Below, piece by piece: positions 54,673 to 64,000 of a stretch of DNA of 64,000 nt (position 1 is the stretch's first letter; the number at the start of each line of letters is the position of its first letter). Origin of the DNA: Sphingomonas sp. AX6 (GTDB lineage: Bacteria; Pseudomonadota; Alphaproteobacteria; Sphingomonadales; Sphingomonadaceae); contig NZ_LR733979.1 in the NCBI RefSeq assembly GCF_902506605.1, positions 2,526,008-2,590,007 on the forward strand, given 5' to 3'. The notes beneath the pieces were generated by a model, which was given only the letters and a program-made list of their open reading frames with translations, ran no database searches and was not told the origin of the DNA. A program made the translations under genes and the position numbers.

Positions 54673-55905
54673 ATGGTCGAGAGGATGTTGCAGCACACAC
54701 CTGCCGAAGCCGGATTCGATGCCGATCGCCTGGCCGCGATCGATGGATTCGTTCAGTCGCGCTATCTCGATTCGGGCAAATTGCCGCACGCGCAATTGTT
54801 GATCGCGCGCGATGGCCGGATCGCGCATTTCTCGCATCTGGGCGCGGCGCGAGAGAATGGCGAGGCAGTCGACGACCAGTCGCTATTCCGCATCGCGTCG
54901 ATGACCAAGCCCATCACCAGCCTGGCCTTCATGATGCTGGTCGAGGAGGCGAAGGTCGCGCTCGATACGCCGGTGCATCATGTGTTGCCCGAACTGAAGG
55001 GCGTCGGCGTCTATAATGGCGGCGGCGCTGGGGTGCCCTTCGCGACCAAGCCGACTGCGGAGCCGATGCGCATGGTCGATCTGCTGCGGCATACCGCGGG
55101 CTTCACTTACAGCTTTCAGAACCGATCGAACGTCGATGCTGCCTATCGCGAGGGCCGGATCGAGAATTGGCACGGCAATCTCGACCTCAACGGGTTTGTC
55201 GGTGCGCTGGGGCAAATTCCGCTGGAGTTCTCGCCAGGCGAGCAGTGGAATTATTCAGTCGCGACCGATGTGCTGGGCGCGGTGATCGAGCGGGTGGCGG
55301 GCATGACGCTGGATGCGTTCTTCGCGACCCGCATTTTCGAGCCACTCGGGATGCACGACACCTTCTTTCAGGTGCCCGAGGACAAGCTGGACCGCCTGAC
55401 GGATTGCTACACGCTGGCGCAAGGCAAGGGTCGGGTAATGTACGACAGGGGTGCCGAGAGCGCGTGGGCGCGGCGGCCGAAATTGCTGTCGGGCGGCGGC
55501 GGGCTGGTGTCGAGCGCGCTCGATTATCACCGGTTTTGCACGATGTGCCTGAATGGCGGCGAACTGGACGGCGTGCGGATTATCGGGCGCAAAACGCTCG
55601 ACCTGATGACGCAGAACCATTTGCCCGGCGGCAGCGACCTGGCGAGCATGTCGCAATCGCTGTTTAGCGAGGCGACCAATGCGGGCGTCGGCTTCGGGCT
55701 GGGCTTTGCAGTGACGCAGGACGTGGCCGCGACGTTGGTGCCGGGCAGCGTCGGCGAATATTATTGGGGCGGGATGTTTTCGACCGCCTTCTTCATCGAT
55801 CCGGTCGAGCGGCTGCACATGATCTTCATGACGCAGCTCAGCCCGTCGAACACCTATCCGATCCGCCGCGAGTTGAAGACGATGATCTATGCGGCGCTGA
55901 CATAA
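54673..55905 (+). CDS. Serine hydrolase, beta-lactamase (class C)-like
   Basis: A 410-aa PF00144 protein. SxxK is FRIASMTKPITSLAFMMLVE (Ser76, Lys79), the Tyr motif is EQWNYSVATDVLGAVIERVA, and a KTG-like HxG region is not obvious. No signal peptide is visible, so it is likely cytoplasmic and more probably an esterase (EstB type) than a penicillin-interacting enzyme. ATG at 54673 is used; 54685 is an alternative. It starts 150 nt from the divergent acyl-CoA synthetase gene. Confidence 0.88.
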   Translation: MVERMLQHTPAEAGFDADRLAAIDGFVQSRYLDSGKLPHAQLLIARDGRIAHFSHLGAARENGEAVDDQSLFRIASMTKPITSLAFMMLVEEAKVALDTPVHHVLPELKGVGVYNGGGAGVPFATKPTAEPMRMVDLLRHTAGFTYSFQNRSNVDAAYREGRIENWHGNLDLNGFVGALGQIPLEFSPGEQWNYSVATDVLGAVIERVAGMTLDAFFATRIFEPLGMHDTFFQVPEDKLDRLTDCYTLAQGKGRVMYDRGAESAWARRPKLLSGGGGLVSSALDYHRFCTMCLNGGELDGVRIIGRKTLDLMTQNHLPGGSDLASMSQSLFSEATNAGVGFGLGFAVTQDVAATLVPGSVGEYYWGGMFSTAFFIDPVERLHMIFMTQLSPSNTYPIRRELKTMIYAALT

Positions 55906-55909
55906 CACC

Positions 55910-55985
55910 CGTCATCCCTGCGAAAGCAGGGATATCAGGCGGCAGGAGCGACTGCCCGATACCCCAACTTTGGCTGGGGTGACGA
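55910..55985. repeat. Intergenic inverted repeat (CGTCATCCCTGCGAAAGCAGG family)
   Basis: CGTCATCCCTGCGAAAGCAG (from 55910) and ACCCCAACTTTGGCTGGGGT...GACG (to 55984) each fold as small hairpins and mirror each other at CGTCA/TGACG. It fills the gap before the FadB-like gene. Confidence 0.65.
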
Positions 55986-56007
55986 AATAGAGAAACAGGA
56001 GAAACCC

Positions 56008-58035
56008 ATGACCTCACCCATCACCACCACCCGCGACGGCGACGTTTTGATCGTCGTATCGAACAACCCGCCGGTCAATGCGCTGGGTGCCGCCGTCCGC
56101 ACCGGCCTAGACGCCGCGATTGACGAGGCGGCCGCCGACGGCAGCATCAAGGCGGTGGTGATTGCGTGCGACGGTCAGACCTTCTTCGCAGGGGCGGACA
56201 TCACCGAATTCGGCAAGCCGCCGGTCGAGCCCCTGCTCCCCGCCCTCGTCGACAAGATCGAGGCGTCAGAAAAGCCGGTCATCGCCGCCATCCACGGCAC
56301 GGCGCTGGGTGGCGGGTGCGAGGTCGCGCTTGCCTGTCATTACCGGATCGCGGTGCCGTCAGCCAAGCTGGGCGTGCCCGAGGTCAAGCTCGGTCTGCTC
56401 CCCGGTGCGGGCGGCACGCAGCGCCTGCCGCGTGTCGCGGGTGTCGAACTCGCGCTCGAGATGACCGCGAAGGGTGATCCGATCCCGGCGAAGAAGGCCC
56501 TCAATGCGGGCCTGGTCGATCAACTGGCGGGCGAAGACAGCCTGCGCGCCGACGCGGTCGCCTATGCCCGCGAAGTGGCGGGCGCGCGTCCCCTGCCCCG
56601 CGCCAGCGAAAAGACCGCGACCGCCGACGCGTCGGTATTCGAGACCTTCCGCAAGACCAATTCCCGCCGCTTCCGCGGCTTCGACGCGCCAGCCGCCAAC
56701 ATCGCTTGCGTCGAAAAGGCCACACAGGTGCCGTTCGCGGAAGGCATCCAGTTCGAGCGCGAACAGTTCATGAAGCTGATGTTCGGCGTTCAGTCCGCCG
56801 CCCAGCGCCACATCTTTTTCGCCGAGCGCAAGGCATCGAAGATCGACGACATCCCCGCCGATACCAAGCTGCGCGAGATCAAGCGCGTCGGCGTGATTGG
56901 CGCAGGCACGATGGGCGGCGGGATCAGCATGAACTTCCTGTCGGCGGGCATCCCCGTGACGATTGTCGAGATGCAGCAGGATGCGCTCGACCGCGGCACC
57001 GGCGTGATGCGCAAGAATTACGAAGCGAGCGCCGCCAAGGGCCGGATGAAGCCCGAACAGGTCGAGGCAGCGATGGGCGCGCTGAAACCCACGCTATCGC
57101 TCGACGACCTCGCCGATTGCGACCTCATCATTGAGGCGGTCTATGAGAATATGGACGTCAAGAAGGAACTGTTCGGCAAGCTAGACAAGATCGCCAAGCC
57201 CGGTGCGATCCTGGCGTCGAACACGTCCTACCTTAACGTCGACGAGATCGCGGCCAGCACATCGCGACCGCAGGATGTGGTGGGGATGCATTTCTTCTCG
57301 CCCGCCAACGTCATGAAGCTGCTGGAGGTCGTTCGCGGCGCGAAGACCGCGTCCGAGGTGCTGGCGACGGTAATGAAACTGGGCAAGACCATTCGCAAGG
57401 TCGCGGTGGTTGCGGGCGTCTGCCACGGCTTTATCGGCAACCGTATGTTGATGCCGCGCCAGGTCGAGGCGATGAAGCTGTTGATGGAGGGCGCGACTCC
57501 CGAACAGATCGACCGCGTGCATGTCGAATTTGGCATGCCGATGGGGCCGTTCCAGATGAGCGATCTGGCGGGCGTCGACATCGGTTGGCACCGCGACCCC
57601 ACCCGCATCGAAAGCATCCGCGACGCGCTGGCCGCCGAGAAACGCTGGGGTCAGAAGACCCAGGCCGGCTTCTACGATTATGACGAGAAGCGGAATCCTT
57701 CGCCTTCCCCACGCGTCGCCGAGATCATCGAGGATTTCCGCAAGAAGACCAACACGCCGCAGCACGACATCACCGACGAGGAAATCGTCGAGCGCACTTT
57801 GTACCCGATGGTCAACGAAGGCGCGCTGATCCTGGAGGAAGGCATGGCGCAGCGTGCGTCGGATATCGATGTCGTGTGGATTTATGGCTATGGCTGGCCG
57901 GTCTATCGCGGCGGACCGATGTTCTGGGCCGACACCGAAGGGCTGAAGAAGATCGTCACCGGGCTTGAGAAGCACGGGTTCGCGGTGTCGAAGCTGCTCA
58001 AGGACAAGGCCGAGAAAGGCGAGCGGTTCAATTGA
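56008..58035 (+). CDS. Bifunctional enoyl-CoA hydratase / 3-hydroxyacyl-CoA dehydrogenase (FadB/FadJ-like)
   Basis: A 675-aa beta-oxidation enzyme. Residues 1-190 form a crotonase domain ([34 protein letters not shown], with the catalytic Glu region [20 protein letters not shown]); about 290-480 the NAD-binding domain ([55 protein letters not shown]) and then the C-terminal dehydrogenase domains ([20 protein letters not shown]). It hydrates enoyl-CoA and oxidises the hydroxyacyl-CoA; the partner thiolase may be the one at 63511. Confidence 0.94.
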   Translation: MTSPITTTRDGDVLIVVSNNPPVNALGAAVRTGLDAAIDEAAADGSIKAVVIACDGQTFFAGADITEFGKPPVEPLLPALVDKIEASEKPVIAAIHGTALGGGCEVALACHYRIAVPSAKLGVPEVKLGLLPGAGGTQRLPRVAGVELALEMTAKGDPIPAKKALNAGLVDQLAGEDSLRADAVAYAREVAGARPLPRASEKTATADASVFETFRKTNSRRFRGFDAPAANIACVEKATQVPFAEGIQFEREQFMKLMFGVQSAAQRHIFFAERKASKIDDIPADTKLREIKRVGVIGAGTMGGGISMNFLSAGIPVTIVEMQQDALDRGTGVMRKNYEASAAKGRMKPEQVEAAMGALKPTLSLDDLADCDLIIEAVYENMDVKKELFGKLDKIAKPGAILASNTSYLNVDEIAASTSRPQDVVGMHFFSPANVMKLLEVVRGAKTASEVLATVMKLGKTIRKVAVVAGVCHGFIGNRMLMPRQVEAMKLLMEGATPEQIDRVHVEFGMPMGPFQMSDLAGVDIGWHRDPTRIESIRDALAAEKRWGQKTQAGFYDYDEKRNPSPSPRVAEIIEDFRKKTNTPQHDITDEEIVERTLYPMVNEGALILEEGMAQRASDIDVVWIYGYGWPVYRGGPMFWADTEGLKKIVTGLEKHGFAVSKLLKDKAEKGERFN

Positions 58036-58060
58036 TCGCGGCGCGCGCCACCGCCCAATT

Positions 58061-58144
58061 CGTCATCTCAGCGAAAGCTGGGATATCCGGGTGGCGCGCG
58101 CAGACTTTGCGGCTTGAGATCGCGGTTTTCGCTGGGATGACGGC
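58061..58144. repeat. Intergenic inverted repeat (CGTCATCTCAGCGAAAGCTGG)
   Basis: CGTCATCTCAGCGAAAGCTG (from 58061) is mirrored by TTTTCGCTGGGATGACGGC (to 58145). It is a divergent member of the CGTCATCCCxxCGAAAGCxGGG family and occupies part of the 306-nt gap before the amidase. Confidence 0.65.
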
Positions 58145-58193
58145 AAGGGGGCGAGGCGGATGATCTTCGCGCCTTCCCTCCCTCCGTTCGTGC

Positions 58194-58326
58194 CGAGTAG
58201 AGGCCGAGTAGCGCTCGCAGAGCGCGTATCGAGGGCTCGTATCGAGATATCGGGTTGTTCGCGTGCTCCCTCGATACGCTACCTCGATACGCCGCTTCGC
58301 GGCTACTCCGCGGCTACTCGGGACAG
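58194..58326. repeat. Intergenic repeat cluster (GAGTAG/TATCGAGG family)
   Basis: GCCGAGTAGAGGCCGAGTAG, GCGCTCGCAGAGCGCGTATC and CTCGATACGCTACCTCGATA, CGCCGCTTCGCGGCTACTCC plus GCGGCTACTCGGGACA form overlapping direct and inverted copies. Related to the element at 16064-16164. With the preceding repeat it accounts for the whole non-coding gap. Confidence 0.6.
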
Positions 58327-58341
58327 ACGGAATGGTGAGCC

Positions 58342-59658
58342 TTGACGCGACCGCTCACCGCCCTCGAAACCGCAGCCGCGATCCGCGCGGGCACGACCAC
58401 CGCTCGCGCCGAAACCGACGCGGCGATCGCGCGTGTCGAACGGCTCGACGGCGCGATCAATGCGGTCGTCGTCCGCGATTTCGATCGCGCGCGTACCGCC
58501 GCAGATGCCGCCGACAAGCGCTCCGCGGCCGGCGACCTTGCGCCGCTGCTCGGCGTGCCGATGACGGTCAAGGAGGCATTCGACGTCGAAGGCCTTCCCA
58601 CCCATTGGGGCTTCCGCGAACACGCAAACAACACCGCCACCAGTGACGCGCTCGCCGTGCAAAAACTGAAAGCCGCGGGGGCGATCATTCTGGGCAAAAC
58701 CAACGTCCCCAAAGCGCTGGGCGACTGGCAATCGGTCAATTCGTTGCACGGCGTGACCAACCATCCGACCGACCCGACGCGCACCTGTGGCGGCAGTTCG
58801 GGCGGAGCGACGGCCGCGTTGGCGACGGGCATGGTGCCGTTGGAAATCGGCAGCGATATCGGCGGTTCGATCCGCATCCCCGCGCATTTCTGCGGCGTGT
58901 GGGGTCTGAAACCCACATGGGGCGCCATCTCGGCGCACGGCCACCGTTATCCAGGCAGCGACGGCGCGGACGAGGCGCTTGGTGTGATCGGCCCGATGGC
59001 GCGGTCGGGTGCGGATATTGCGCTGGTGCTGGACCTGCTCGCGACCCTCCCCATGCCGCGCAGCAATGCTGCACCAAAACGCGTGCTGGTGCTGACCGAG
59101 CATCCCGAAACCCGAACTGCTGCCGTGTGCGTCGATGCGGTCGAACGCGCTGCCGATGCGCTGGCGCGAATGGGCGTCGAAACCGTCCGCACCACGCCGC
59201 TCCTTCCCGATCTATCGCTGCAGCACACCGATTACGGACGGATGCTGAGCGTGAGTTTTGCGCGTATGAACCCGGATATGCACTGGTCGCTGCCCACCCT
59301 GCTCGACTGGTTCGCACTGCAGGACGCGCAGGCCCGAAACACGCGCCAATGGTCCGCATTGTTCGCCGAGTTCGACGCAGTGATCGCGCCGCCCGCCGCG
59401 ACGCAGGCCTTTCCGCACGACCACGCGCCGCAAGCCAATCGGCGGATTTCGATCGATGGCGTGGACAGCCCATACGACTCCCATCTCGCCTGGGCGGGTC
59501 TGGCGACGTTTCCGGGGCTGCCCTCTACCTGCGTTCCGGTCGGCACGTTCGACGGACTTCCGGCAGGCATTCAAGTCATCTGCGACACCCACCGCGATCA
59601 TCATTCGATTGCCATCGCCACCCTCATCCACAACGCCGTTCACGGAGCGACCTCATGA
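58342..59658 (+). CDS. Amidase-signature family hydrolase
   Basis: A 438-aa enzyme with the Ser-cisSer-Lys triad: Lys77 in [18 protein letters not shown], Ser152 in [17 protein letters not shown], and nucleophile Ser176 in [12 protein letters not shown]. It hydrolyses a carboxamide to an acid; substrate unknown. The start is TTG at 58342 (TTGACGCGACCGCTC), preceded by GGTGAG; no ATG lies at the conserved N-terminus. Its stop overlaps the start of the acyl-CoA dehydrogenase by 4 nt, so the amide product may feed acyl-CoA metabolism. Confidence 0.88.
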   Translation: MTRPLTALETAAAIRAGTTTARAETDAAIARVERLDGAINAVVVRDFDRARTAADAADKRSAAGDLAPLLGVPMTVKEAFDVEGLPTHWGFREHANNTATSDALAVQKLKAAGAIILGKTNVPKALGDWQSVNSLHGVTNHPTDPTRTCGGSSGGATAALATGMVPLEIGSDIGGSIRIPAHFCGVWGLKPTWGAISAHGHRYPGSDGADEALGVIGPMARSGADIALVLDLLATLPMPRSNAAPKRVLVLTEHPETRTAAVCVDAVERAADALARMGVETVRTTPLLPDLSLQHTDYGRMLSVSFARMNPDMHWSLPTLLDWFALQDAQARNTRQWSALFAEFDAVIAPPAATQAFPHDHAPQANRRISIDGVDSPYDSHLAWAGLATFPGLPSTCVPVGTFDGLPAGIQVICDTHRDHHSIAIATLIHNAVHGATS

Positions 59659-60836
59659 TCGATCTCGACCAATTCCGCAGCGATACGCGCGCATGGCTTG
59701 AGGCGAACTGCCCGCCCGAAATGCGCGAACCCGTGCGCAGCGAAAAGGACGCCTGCTGGGGCGGGCGCAATCCCGATTTCCAGCCGGGGCAAAAGGAATG
59801 GATGGACTCGATGGCGTCGCGCGGCTGGACGGTGCCAGACTGGCCGACGGCCTACGGCGGCGGCGGGCTGTCGCCTGCGGAGACCAAGATTTTGCGCGAG
59901 GAAATGGCCGCGATCCGCGCGCGCAATCCCCTGAACAGCTTCGGCATTTCGATGCTTGGTCCGGCGCTGCTCAAATACGGGACCGAGGAACAGAAGCTCG
60001 AACACCTCCCCAAGATCGCGCGCGGAGAAATTCGCTGGTGCCAGGGCTATAGCGAACCCAATGCCGGGTCCGATCTTGCCAGCCTGGCGGCGTCGGCCGA
60101 GGATGCGGGCGATCACTATATCGTGAACGGGCAAAAGGTGTGGACCAGCTATGCTGACAAGGCCGACTGGATTTTCTGCCTGGTCCGTACGTCGAAAGAA
60201 TCCAAGCAGGGAGGCATCAGCTTCGTCCTGTTCGACATGGCGAGCGACGGCGTCTCGACCAAGCCGATCCTGCTGATCTCGGGTTATTCGCCCTTCTGCG
60301 AAACCTTCATGGACAATGTGAAGGTGCCCAAGGCCAACCGCGTCCATGACGAGAATAAGGGCTGGGACGTCGCCAAATATCTACTTGGTCACGAACGGGA
60401 GATGATTTCCGGAATGGGGCTTGGCTCGACCGGCGGCAACCCGCTGATCGAGGGCGCGATCGCGACGATCGGGCTGAACGATCGCGGCGAGCTGGCCGAT
60501 CCGTTGCTGCGCGCGAGCCTTGCGTTGTTCGAGGTGCGAAGCAAGGCCTTCACGGCCATGTCCGAGCGGTTCATCGATGAACTGAAAGCCGGACAAGCGC
60601 ACCCCGCTCAGCCCAGCATGATGAAATATTATGGGACCGAACTGAATAAGACGCGCCACGAATTGGTGATGTCGGCGGGCGGGTCGGACGCGCTTGAATG
60701 GGAAAGCGAAGCCTCGGCGGGCGGTGCGAAACCGCGCGCGTGGTTGCGGACCAAGGCCAATTCGATCGAGGGCGGGACCAGCGAAGTCCAGCTCAACATC
60801 GTCGCCAAACGGATATTGGAATTGCCCGGCGCTTAG
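59655..60836 (+). CDS. Acyl-CoA dehydrogenase (first)
   Basis: A 393-aa flavoenzyme that introduces the 2,3-double bond into acyl-CoA. Motifs: [23 protein letters not shown]/substrate loop [36 protein letters not shown], and C-terminal [17 protein letters not shown] with [19 protein letters not shown]. The ATG overlaps the amidase stop (ATGA). The divergent active-site end suggests a non-standard acyl substrate. Confidence 0.92.
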   Translation: MIDLDQFRSDTRAWLEANCPPEMREPVRSEKDACWGGRNPDFQPGQKEWMDSMASRGWTVPDWPTAYGGGGLSPAETKILREEMAAIRARNPLNSFGISMLGPALLKYGTEEQKLEHLPKIARGEIRWCQGYSEPNAGSDLASLAASAEDAGDHYIVNGQKVWTSYADKADWIFCLVRTSKESKQGGISFVLFDMASDGVSTKPILLISGYSPFCETFMDNVKVPKANRVHDENKGWDVAKYLLGHEREMISGMGLGSTGGNPLIEGAIATIGLNDRGELADPLLRASLALFEVRSKAFTAMSERFIDELKAGQAHPAQPSMMKYYGTELNKTRHELVMSAGGSDALEWESEASAGGAKPRAWLRTKANSIEGGTSEVQLNIVAKRILELPGA

Positions 60837-60845
60837 CAATGCCCG

Positions 60846-60917
60846 TGCTCCGGCGCAGGCCGGAGCGTTGGCGATACGCCGCGCCCCCTACCCAGCATTC
60901 CGGCCTTCGCCGGAATA
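60846..60917. repeat. Two hairpins between acyl-CoA dehydrogenase genes
   Basis: GCTCCGGCGCAGGCCGGAGC (60847-60866) and ATTCCGGCCTTCGCCGGAAT (60897-60916) are perfect 8-bp palindromic hairpins in a 94-nt gap. They may terminate or stabilise transcripts. Confidence 0.7.
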
Positions 60918-60930
60918 CGGAGTGTTTGAA

Positions 60931-62058
60931 ATGCCTCTTTATCTGAACGACGAACAAGTCATGCTGCGCGATACGACGAAGGATTTCGTCGCCGAACACG
61001 CACCCGTCAGCCACCTGCGCAGCCTGCGCGATTCGAACGACGCCACCGGCTTTTCGCGCGACCTGTGGAAGCAATTTGCCGAGATGGGATTCACCGGCAT
61101 CCTGATCGGTGAAGATCAGGGTGGGCTCGGGCTCGGCCATGTCGAGGCGGGCGTCGTGCTCGAGGAAATCGGCCGCAACCTGTCCCCCTCTCCGTTTCTC
61201 ACCACCGCCGTCGCTGCGGTCGAGGCGCTGAAGGGCACCGCGCACGCCGACCGCTGGTTCCCCGGCATCGTCGCGGGCGACACCGTCGCAGCGCTCGCCA
61301 TCGACGAGCGCGCCAAGCATGGCGACGCGATCGGAATGAAGGCCGAGCGATCGGGCAACGGGTTCCGCCTGTCGGGCGAGAAGCGCTTCGTGACACACGG
61401 GCATGTCGCGGACCTGCTGATCGTCGCCGCACGCACAGCGGGCGCGGACGACGAGGATACGGGCGTGACCCTGTTCGCGGTACCCAAGGATGCCAGCGGC
61501 CTCACCCATGAAGCCGAACGGCTCGCCGATTCCAGCCTTGCCGCGCGCAGCAAATTCGATGGCGTCGAAGTCGATGCCGATGCGGTGATCGGCGAGGTCG
61601 ACAATGGCCGCGAAGTGCTCAACCGGCTGCTGTCGGCAGGACGCACCGGCGCATCCGCCGAGATGCTGGGTGTCGGCGGCGGCGCGATGGACATGACCAC
61701 CGCCTATCTGAAAGAGCGCAAACAGTTCGGCATGCTGATCGGCAGTTTTCAGGCGCTCCAGCACCGTGCCGCACACCTCTATTCCGAAATGGAAGTCGCG
61801 CGTGCTGCAGTGATGAAGGCGCAGCAATTACTCGATGGTGGAAACACGCGGGCGGACGAAGCGGTGTCGGTGGCCAAGGCGATGACCGGGCTGGCAACGA
61901 CGTTGGCGGTGCAGGAGGGCATCCAGATGCATGGCGGCATCGGAATGACCGACGAATATGACATCGGCTTCTACATGAAGCGCGCGCGCGTGCTGGCCGA
62001 GATGTTCGGCGACAGCAATTACCATGCCGACCGACTGGCGCGGGCGGCGGGCTATTGA
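60931..62058 (+). CDS. Acyl-CoA dehydrogenase (second)
   Basis: A 375-aa acyl-CoA dehydrogenase. N-terminal MPLYLNDEQVMLRDTTKDFV, MGFTGILIGEDQGGLGLGHV, FRLSGEKRFVTHGHVADLLI, KERKQFGMLIGSFQALQHRA and the C-terminal GIQMHGGIGMTDEYDIGFYM. It is paired with the upstream dehydrogenase; such two-gene sets often form a heteromeric enzyme in actinobacteria and sphingomonads, but this is only inferred. Confidence 0.92.
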   Translation: MPLYLNDEQVMLRDTTKDFVAEHAPVSHLRSLRDSNDATGFSRDLWKQFAEMGFTGILIGEDQGGLGLGHVEAGVVLEEIGRNLSPSPFLTTAVAAVEALKGTAHADRWFPGIVAGDTVAALAIDERAKHGDAIGMKAERSGNGFRLSGEKRFVTHGHVADLLIVAARTAGADDEDTGVTLFAVPKDASGLTHEAERLADSSLAARSKFDGVEVDADAVIGEVDNGREVLNRLLSAGRTGASAEMLGVGGGAMDMTTAYLKERKQFGMLIGSFQALQHRAAHLYSEMEVARAAVMKAQQLLDGGNTRADEAVSVAKAMTGLATTLAVQEGIQMHGGIGMTDEYDIGFYMKRARVLAEMFGDSNYHADRLARAAGY

Positions 62059-62092
62059 TCGGCGCGGTACGCACGGGCAAGCGGTTCCGATC

Positions 62093-62986
62093 ATGACAGA
62101 CATCATCAACCCTCGCGCCTCGACCCCGGAAGGCCAGGTCACCCAACTCATCGACCTGCTCGATGTGGAAATGATCGATACCGACCTGTTCCGGGGGGCC
62201 CGCCAGCCCGGCGGCGTCGGGCGCGTGTTCGGCGGACAGGTGATCGCGCAGGGACTGCAAGCCGCGCAGCGATCGGTCGATGACGACAAGGTCGCGCATT
62301 CGCTCCACGCCTATTTCATGCGGCCGGGGGATGAGAAGCACCCGATCATCTACCGCGTCGTGCGCGATTTCGACGGGCGCAGCTTCGCCAATCGCCGGGT
62401 TATCGCGATGCAGCAGGGCAAGCCGATCCTGAACATGACCGCGTCGTTTCAGGTGCCGGAAGAAGGGCTGCACCATCAGGACGCGATGCCCGACGTGCCG
62501 CCGCCCGAAGACCTGCAATCCGAATTCGAACTGCGCCAACAGATCGAGGATCAGGTGCCGGAGAGATTTCGCGACTTCTTCCTGCGCGCACGCCCCATCG
62601 AAATCCGTCCCGTCGCCCCGCGTAACTGGTTCCGCCCGGTAAAAGGCGAACCGCGTCAGGCAAGCTGGTTCAAGGTTGCGGCCCCCCTGCCCGACGATCC
62701 CGCGCTGCACCGCGCGGCGCTCGCCTATGCGTCGGACATGAGCCTGCTCGGCACGTCGATGATCGCGCACGGGGTCAGCTGGATGTCGCACAAGATGCAG
62801 TCCGCCAGCCTTGACCATGCGATCTGGCTGCACGAGCCGTTCCGCTTCGACGACTGGCTGCTCTATGCCTGCGACAGTCCCTGGGCGGGCCATGCGCGCG
62901 GGTTCAATCGCGGGCGCATTTACAGCCGCGACGGAAGGCTGGTGGCGAGTGCGGCGCAGGAAGGGCTGGTGCGACTAAAGGACTAA
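62093..62986 (+). CDS. tesB: Acyl-CoA thioesterase II (TesB family)
   Basis: The 297-aa double-hotdog thioesterase releases CoA from medium and long acyl-CoAs. Motifs: RVFGGQVIAQGLQAAQRSVD, HSLHAYFMRPGDEKHPIIYR, FANRRVIAMQQGKPILNMTA (first hotdog), and ASDMSLLGTSMIAHGVSWMS, SLDHAIWLHEPFRFDDWLLY, RGFNRGRIYSRDGRLVASAA (second). Start at 62093 is 34 nt after the dehydrogenase stop. Confidence 0.93.
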   Translation: MTDIINPRASTPEGQVTQLIDLLDVEMIDTDLFRGARQPGGVGRVFGGQVIAQGLQAAQRSVDDDKVAHSLHAYFMRPGDEKHPIIYRVVRDFDGRSFANRRVIAMQQGKPILNMTASFQVPEEGLHHQDAMPDVPPPEDLQSEFELRQQIEDQVPERFRDFFLRARPIEIRPVAPRNWFRPVKGEPRQASWFKVAAPLPDDPALHRAALAYASDMSLLGTSMIAHGVSWMSHKMQSASLDHAIWLHEPFRFDDWLLYACDSPWAGHARGFNRGRIYSRDGRLVASAAQEGLVRLKD

Positions 62987-63025
62987 AGTCGCGGAGCTTT
63001 TTCGCGAGCGTGGCGTTTATGCTGC

Positions 63026-63430
63026 ATGGTCGCTTCGCTCCTCCCCGCCGCGCTGGTTCTCGCCGCACCTCAGGCTTCCGCGCCTGTAGATGCAATGCGT
63101 TGGGAGGAACGCGTGCTGCTGGTTTTCGCGCCAAAAGAACGCAACGCCGCGCTGTCGAAACAGCGTAAGATTGTCGGTTCGGATGGCGACGGATTCCGCG
63201 ACCGCCAGTTGCGCATCGTCGAAGTCGTCGGCGAAAGCGTATCGGGTGCCCGCGATTACGCGCCCCGGCTCCGTCAGCGCTATCGCATTGCCAATGACGA
63301 GTTTGCTGCGGTGCTCGTCGGCAAGGATGGTACGGTAAAGCTGCGTGCCAATCGCCCGATCGACACGACGCAGCTCTTCACCACCATCGACGCCATGCCG
63401 ATGCGCCAGCGCGAGATGGCGGCGAACTAA
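63026..63430 (+). CDS. DUF4174 domain-containing protein
   Basis: A 134-aa protein with a short N-terminal hydrophobic stretch (MVASLLPAALVLAAPQASAP, likely a signal peptide), then MRWEERVLLVFAPKERNAAL and AVLVGKDGTVKLRANRPIDT, the two ends of the DUF4174 thioredoxin-like fold. Function unknown. It lies between tesB (39 nt) and the thiolase gene. Confidence 0.8.
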   Translation: MVASLLPAALVLAAPQASAPVDAMRWEERVLLVFAPKERNAALSKQRKIVGSDGDGFRDRQLRIVEVVGESVSGARDYAPRLRQRYRIANDEFAAVLVGKDGTVKLRANRPIDTTQLFTTIDAMPMRQREMAAN

Positions 63431-63510
63431 CCGCCATAAACTAACCGATTGAACCACGCGCGACTGACTGATAGCGTTTCAAAAAGAAACCGACATTCAG
63501 GAGAGCGCCG

Positions 63511-64000
63511 ATGTCCACCGCCTATATCGTTCAGGCCGTCCGTACCGCAGGCGGCAAGCGCGGCGGCAGGCTGGCCGGGTGGCATCCTGCCGACATGGCG
63601 GGCGCGACATTGGACGCGATCGTCGATCGATCGGGGATCGATCCGGCGGCGATCGAAGACGTGATTATGGGATGTGTGAGCCAGGGCGGCGAGCAGGGGT
63701 TTCAGGTCGGGCGCGGCGCGGTTCTCGCTTCCAAACTTCCCGAAAGCGTGCCGGCCGTCACGATCGACCGTCAGTGTGGTTCTTCGCAACAGGCAATCCA
63801 GTTCGCCGCGCAGGCGGTGATGTCGGGCACTCAGGATGTCGTGATCGCAGCGGGCGTCGAAAGCATGACGCGCGTGCCGATGGGATCGACCGGCATGTTG
63901 TTCGCACAGGCGGGTCTGGGCAAGGCGAAGTCGCCGCGTCAGGAGGCACGCTATCCCGGCATTCAGTTCAGCCAGTTCATGGGCGCGGAGATGATCGCCA
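63511..64000 (+). CDS. Acetyl-CoA acyltransferase (thiolase), 5' part
   Basis: The first 163 residues are inside the window. IVQAVRTAGGKRGGRLAGWH opens the thiolase fold; TIDRQCGSSQQAIQFAAQAV carries the acyl-accepting cysteine (Cys89); VIAAGVESMTRVPMGSTG follows. The frame is open at the right edge, so the C-terminal GHP and CGG motifs are outside. AGGAGAG is 8 nt upstream of the ATG. It probably completes the beta-oxidation set with the FadB-like gene. Confidence 0.92.
   Translation, partial: MSTAYIVQAVRTAGGKRGGRLAGWHPADMAGATLDAIVDRSGIDPAAIEDVIMGCVSQGGEQGFQVGRGAVLASKLPESVPAVTIDRQCGSSQQAIQFAAQAVMSGTQDVVIAAGVESMTRVPMGSTGMLFAQAGLGKAKSPRQEARYPGIQFSQFMGAEMIA

Overview
The window comes from an alphaproteobacterium, most likely a Sphingomonas or close Sphingomonadaceae relative. 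Support: high-GC sequence with compact operons; a full Entner-Doudoroff operon (zwf-pgl-edd-glk-eda); the mreB-mreC-mreD-mrdA-rodA elongasome cluster; the fabD-fabG-acpP-fabF-mltG order; a DUF4170 protein; a large TonB-dependent receptor next to flavin-dependent halogenases; and abundant short GC-rich palindromic repeats between genes. There is no CRISPR array and no rRNA; the only intact RNA gene seen is one tRNA-Lys(CTT).

Layout. 0-25 kb is core housekeeping: eno, guaB and an RsmB-type methyltransferase with a TPR protein (minus); a four-gene set of small membrane/envelope-stress proteins (4.9-6.6 kb, plus); secG-pyrG-epimerase (minus); a MarR regulator, an orphan SH3 protein and argC (plus); the Entner-Doudoroff operon (12.0-17.8 kb); the fatty-acid synthesis cluster with mltG (17.9-22.6 kb, minus); an RcnB-like periplasmic protein; and rpsF-rpsR-rplI. 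25-33.4 kb holds a frameshifted methyltransferase, mutL (with a palindromic repeat inside its coding sequence) and the rod-shape/elongation operon.

33.5-51.2 kb looks like a genomic island inserted at the 3' end of tRNA-Lys. A 23-nt copy of the tRNA 3' end, with one mismatch, recurs in direct orientation at 51224-51246. Inside are a decayed IS5-type transposase, a zinc-ribbon transposase fragment and a coherent beta-glucan utilisation locus. One minus-strand operon encodes a TonB-dependent receptor, a flavin-dependent halogenase-family protein, a SapC-like protein, a cupin/JmjC-like protein, a second halogenase-family protein and a LacI-type regulator, with overlapping or nearly abutting reading frames from the first halogenase onward. 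Facing it are a GH3 glycosidase, an MFS transporter, a GH16 beta-glucanase and a larger GH3 glucosidase. Palindromes centred on AACGTT lie in the two divergent promoter regions and are good candidate operators for the LacI protein. The likely scheme: GH16 cuts a beta-1,3-type glucan, the receptor imports oligosaccharides, GH3 enzymes release glucose, MFS carries sugar inward, and the glucose enters the Entner-Doudoroff operon through glk. The role of the halogenase/SapC/cupin module is the least explained part of the window.

51.3-64 kb is lipid and acyl metabolism: an M17 aminopeptidase, an acyl-CoA synthetase, a class C beta-lactamase-like hydrolase, a FadB/FadJ-type bifunctional enzyme, an amidase translationally coupled to an acyl-CoA dehydrogenase, a second acyl-CoA dehydrogenase, a TesB thioesterase, a DUF4174 protein and a thiolase cut by the window end.
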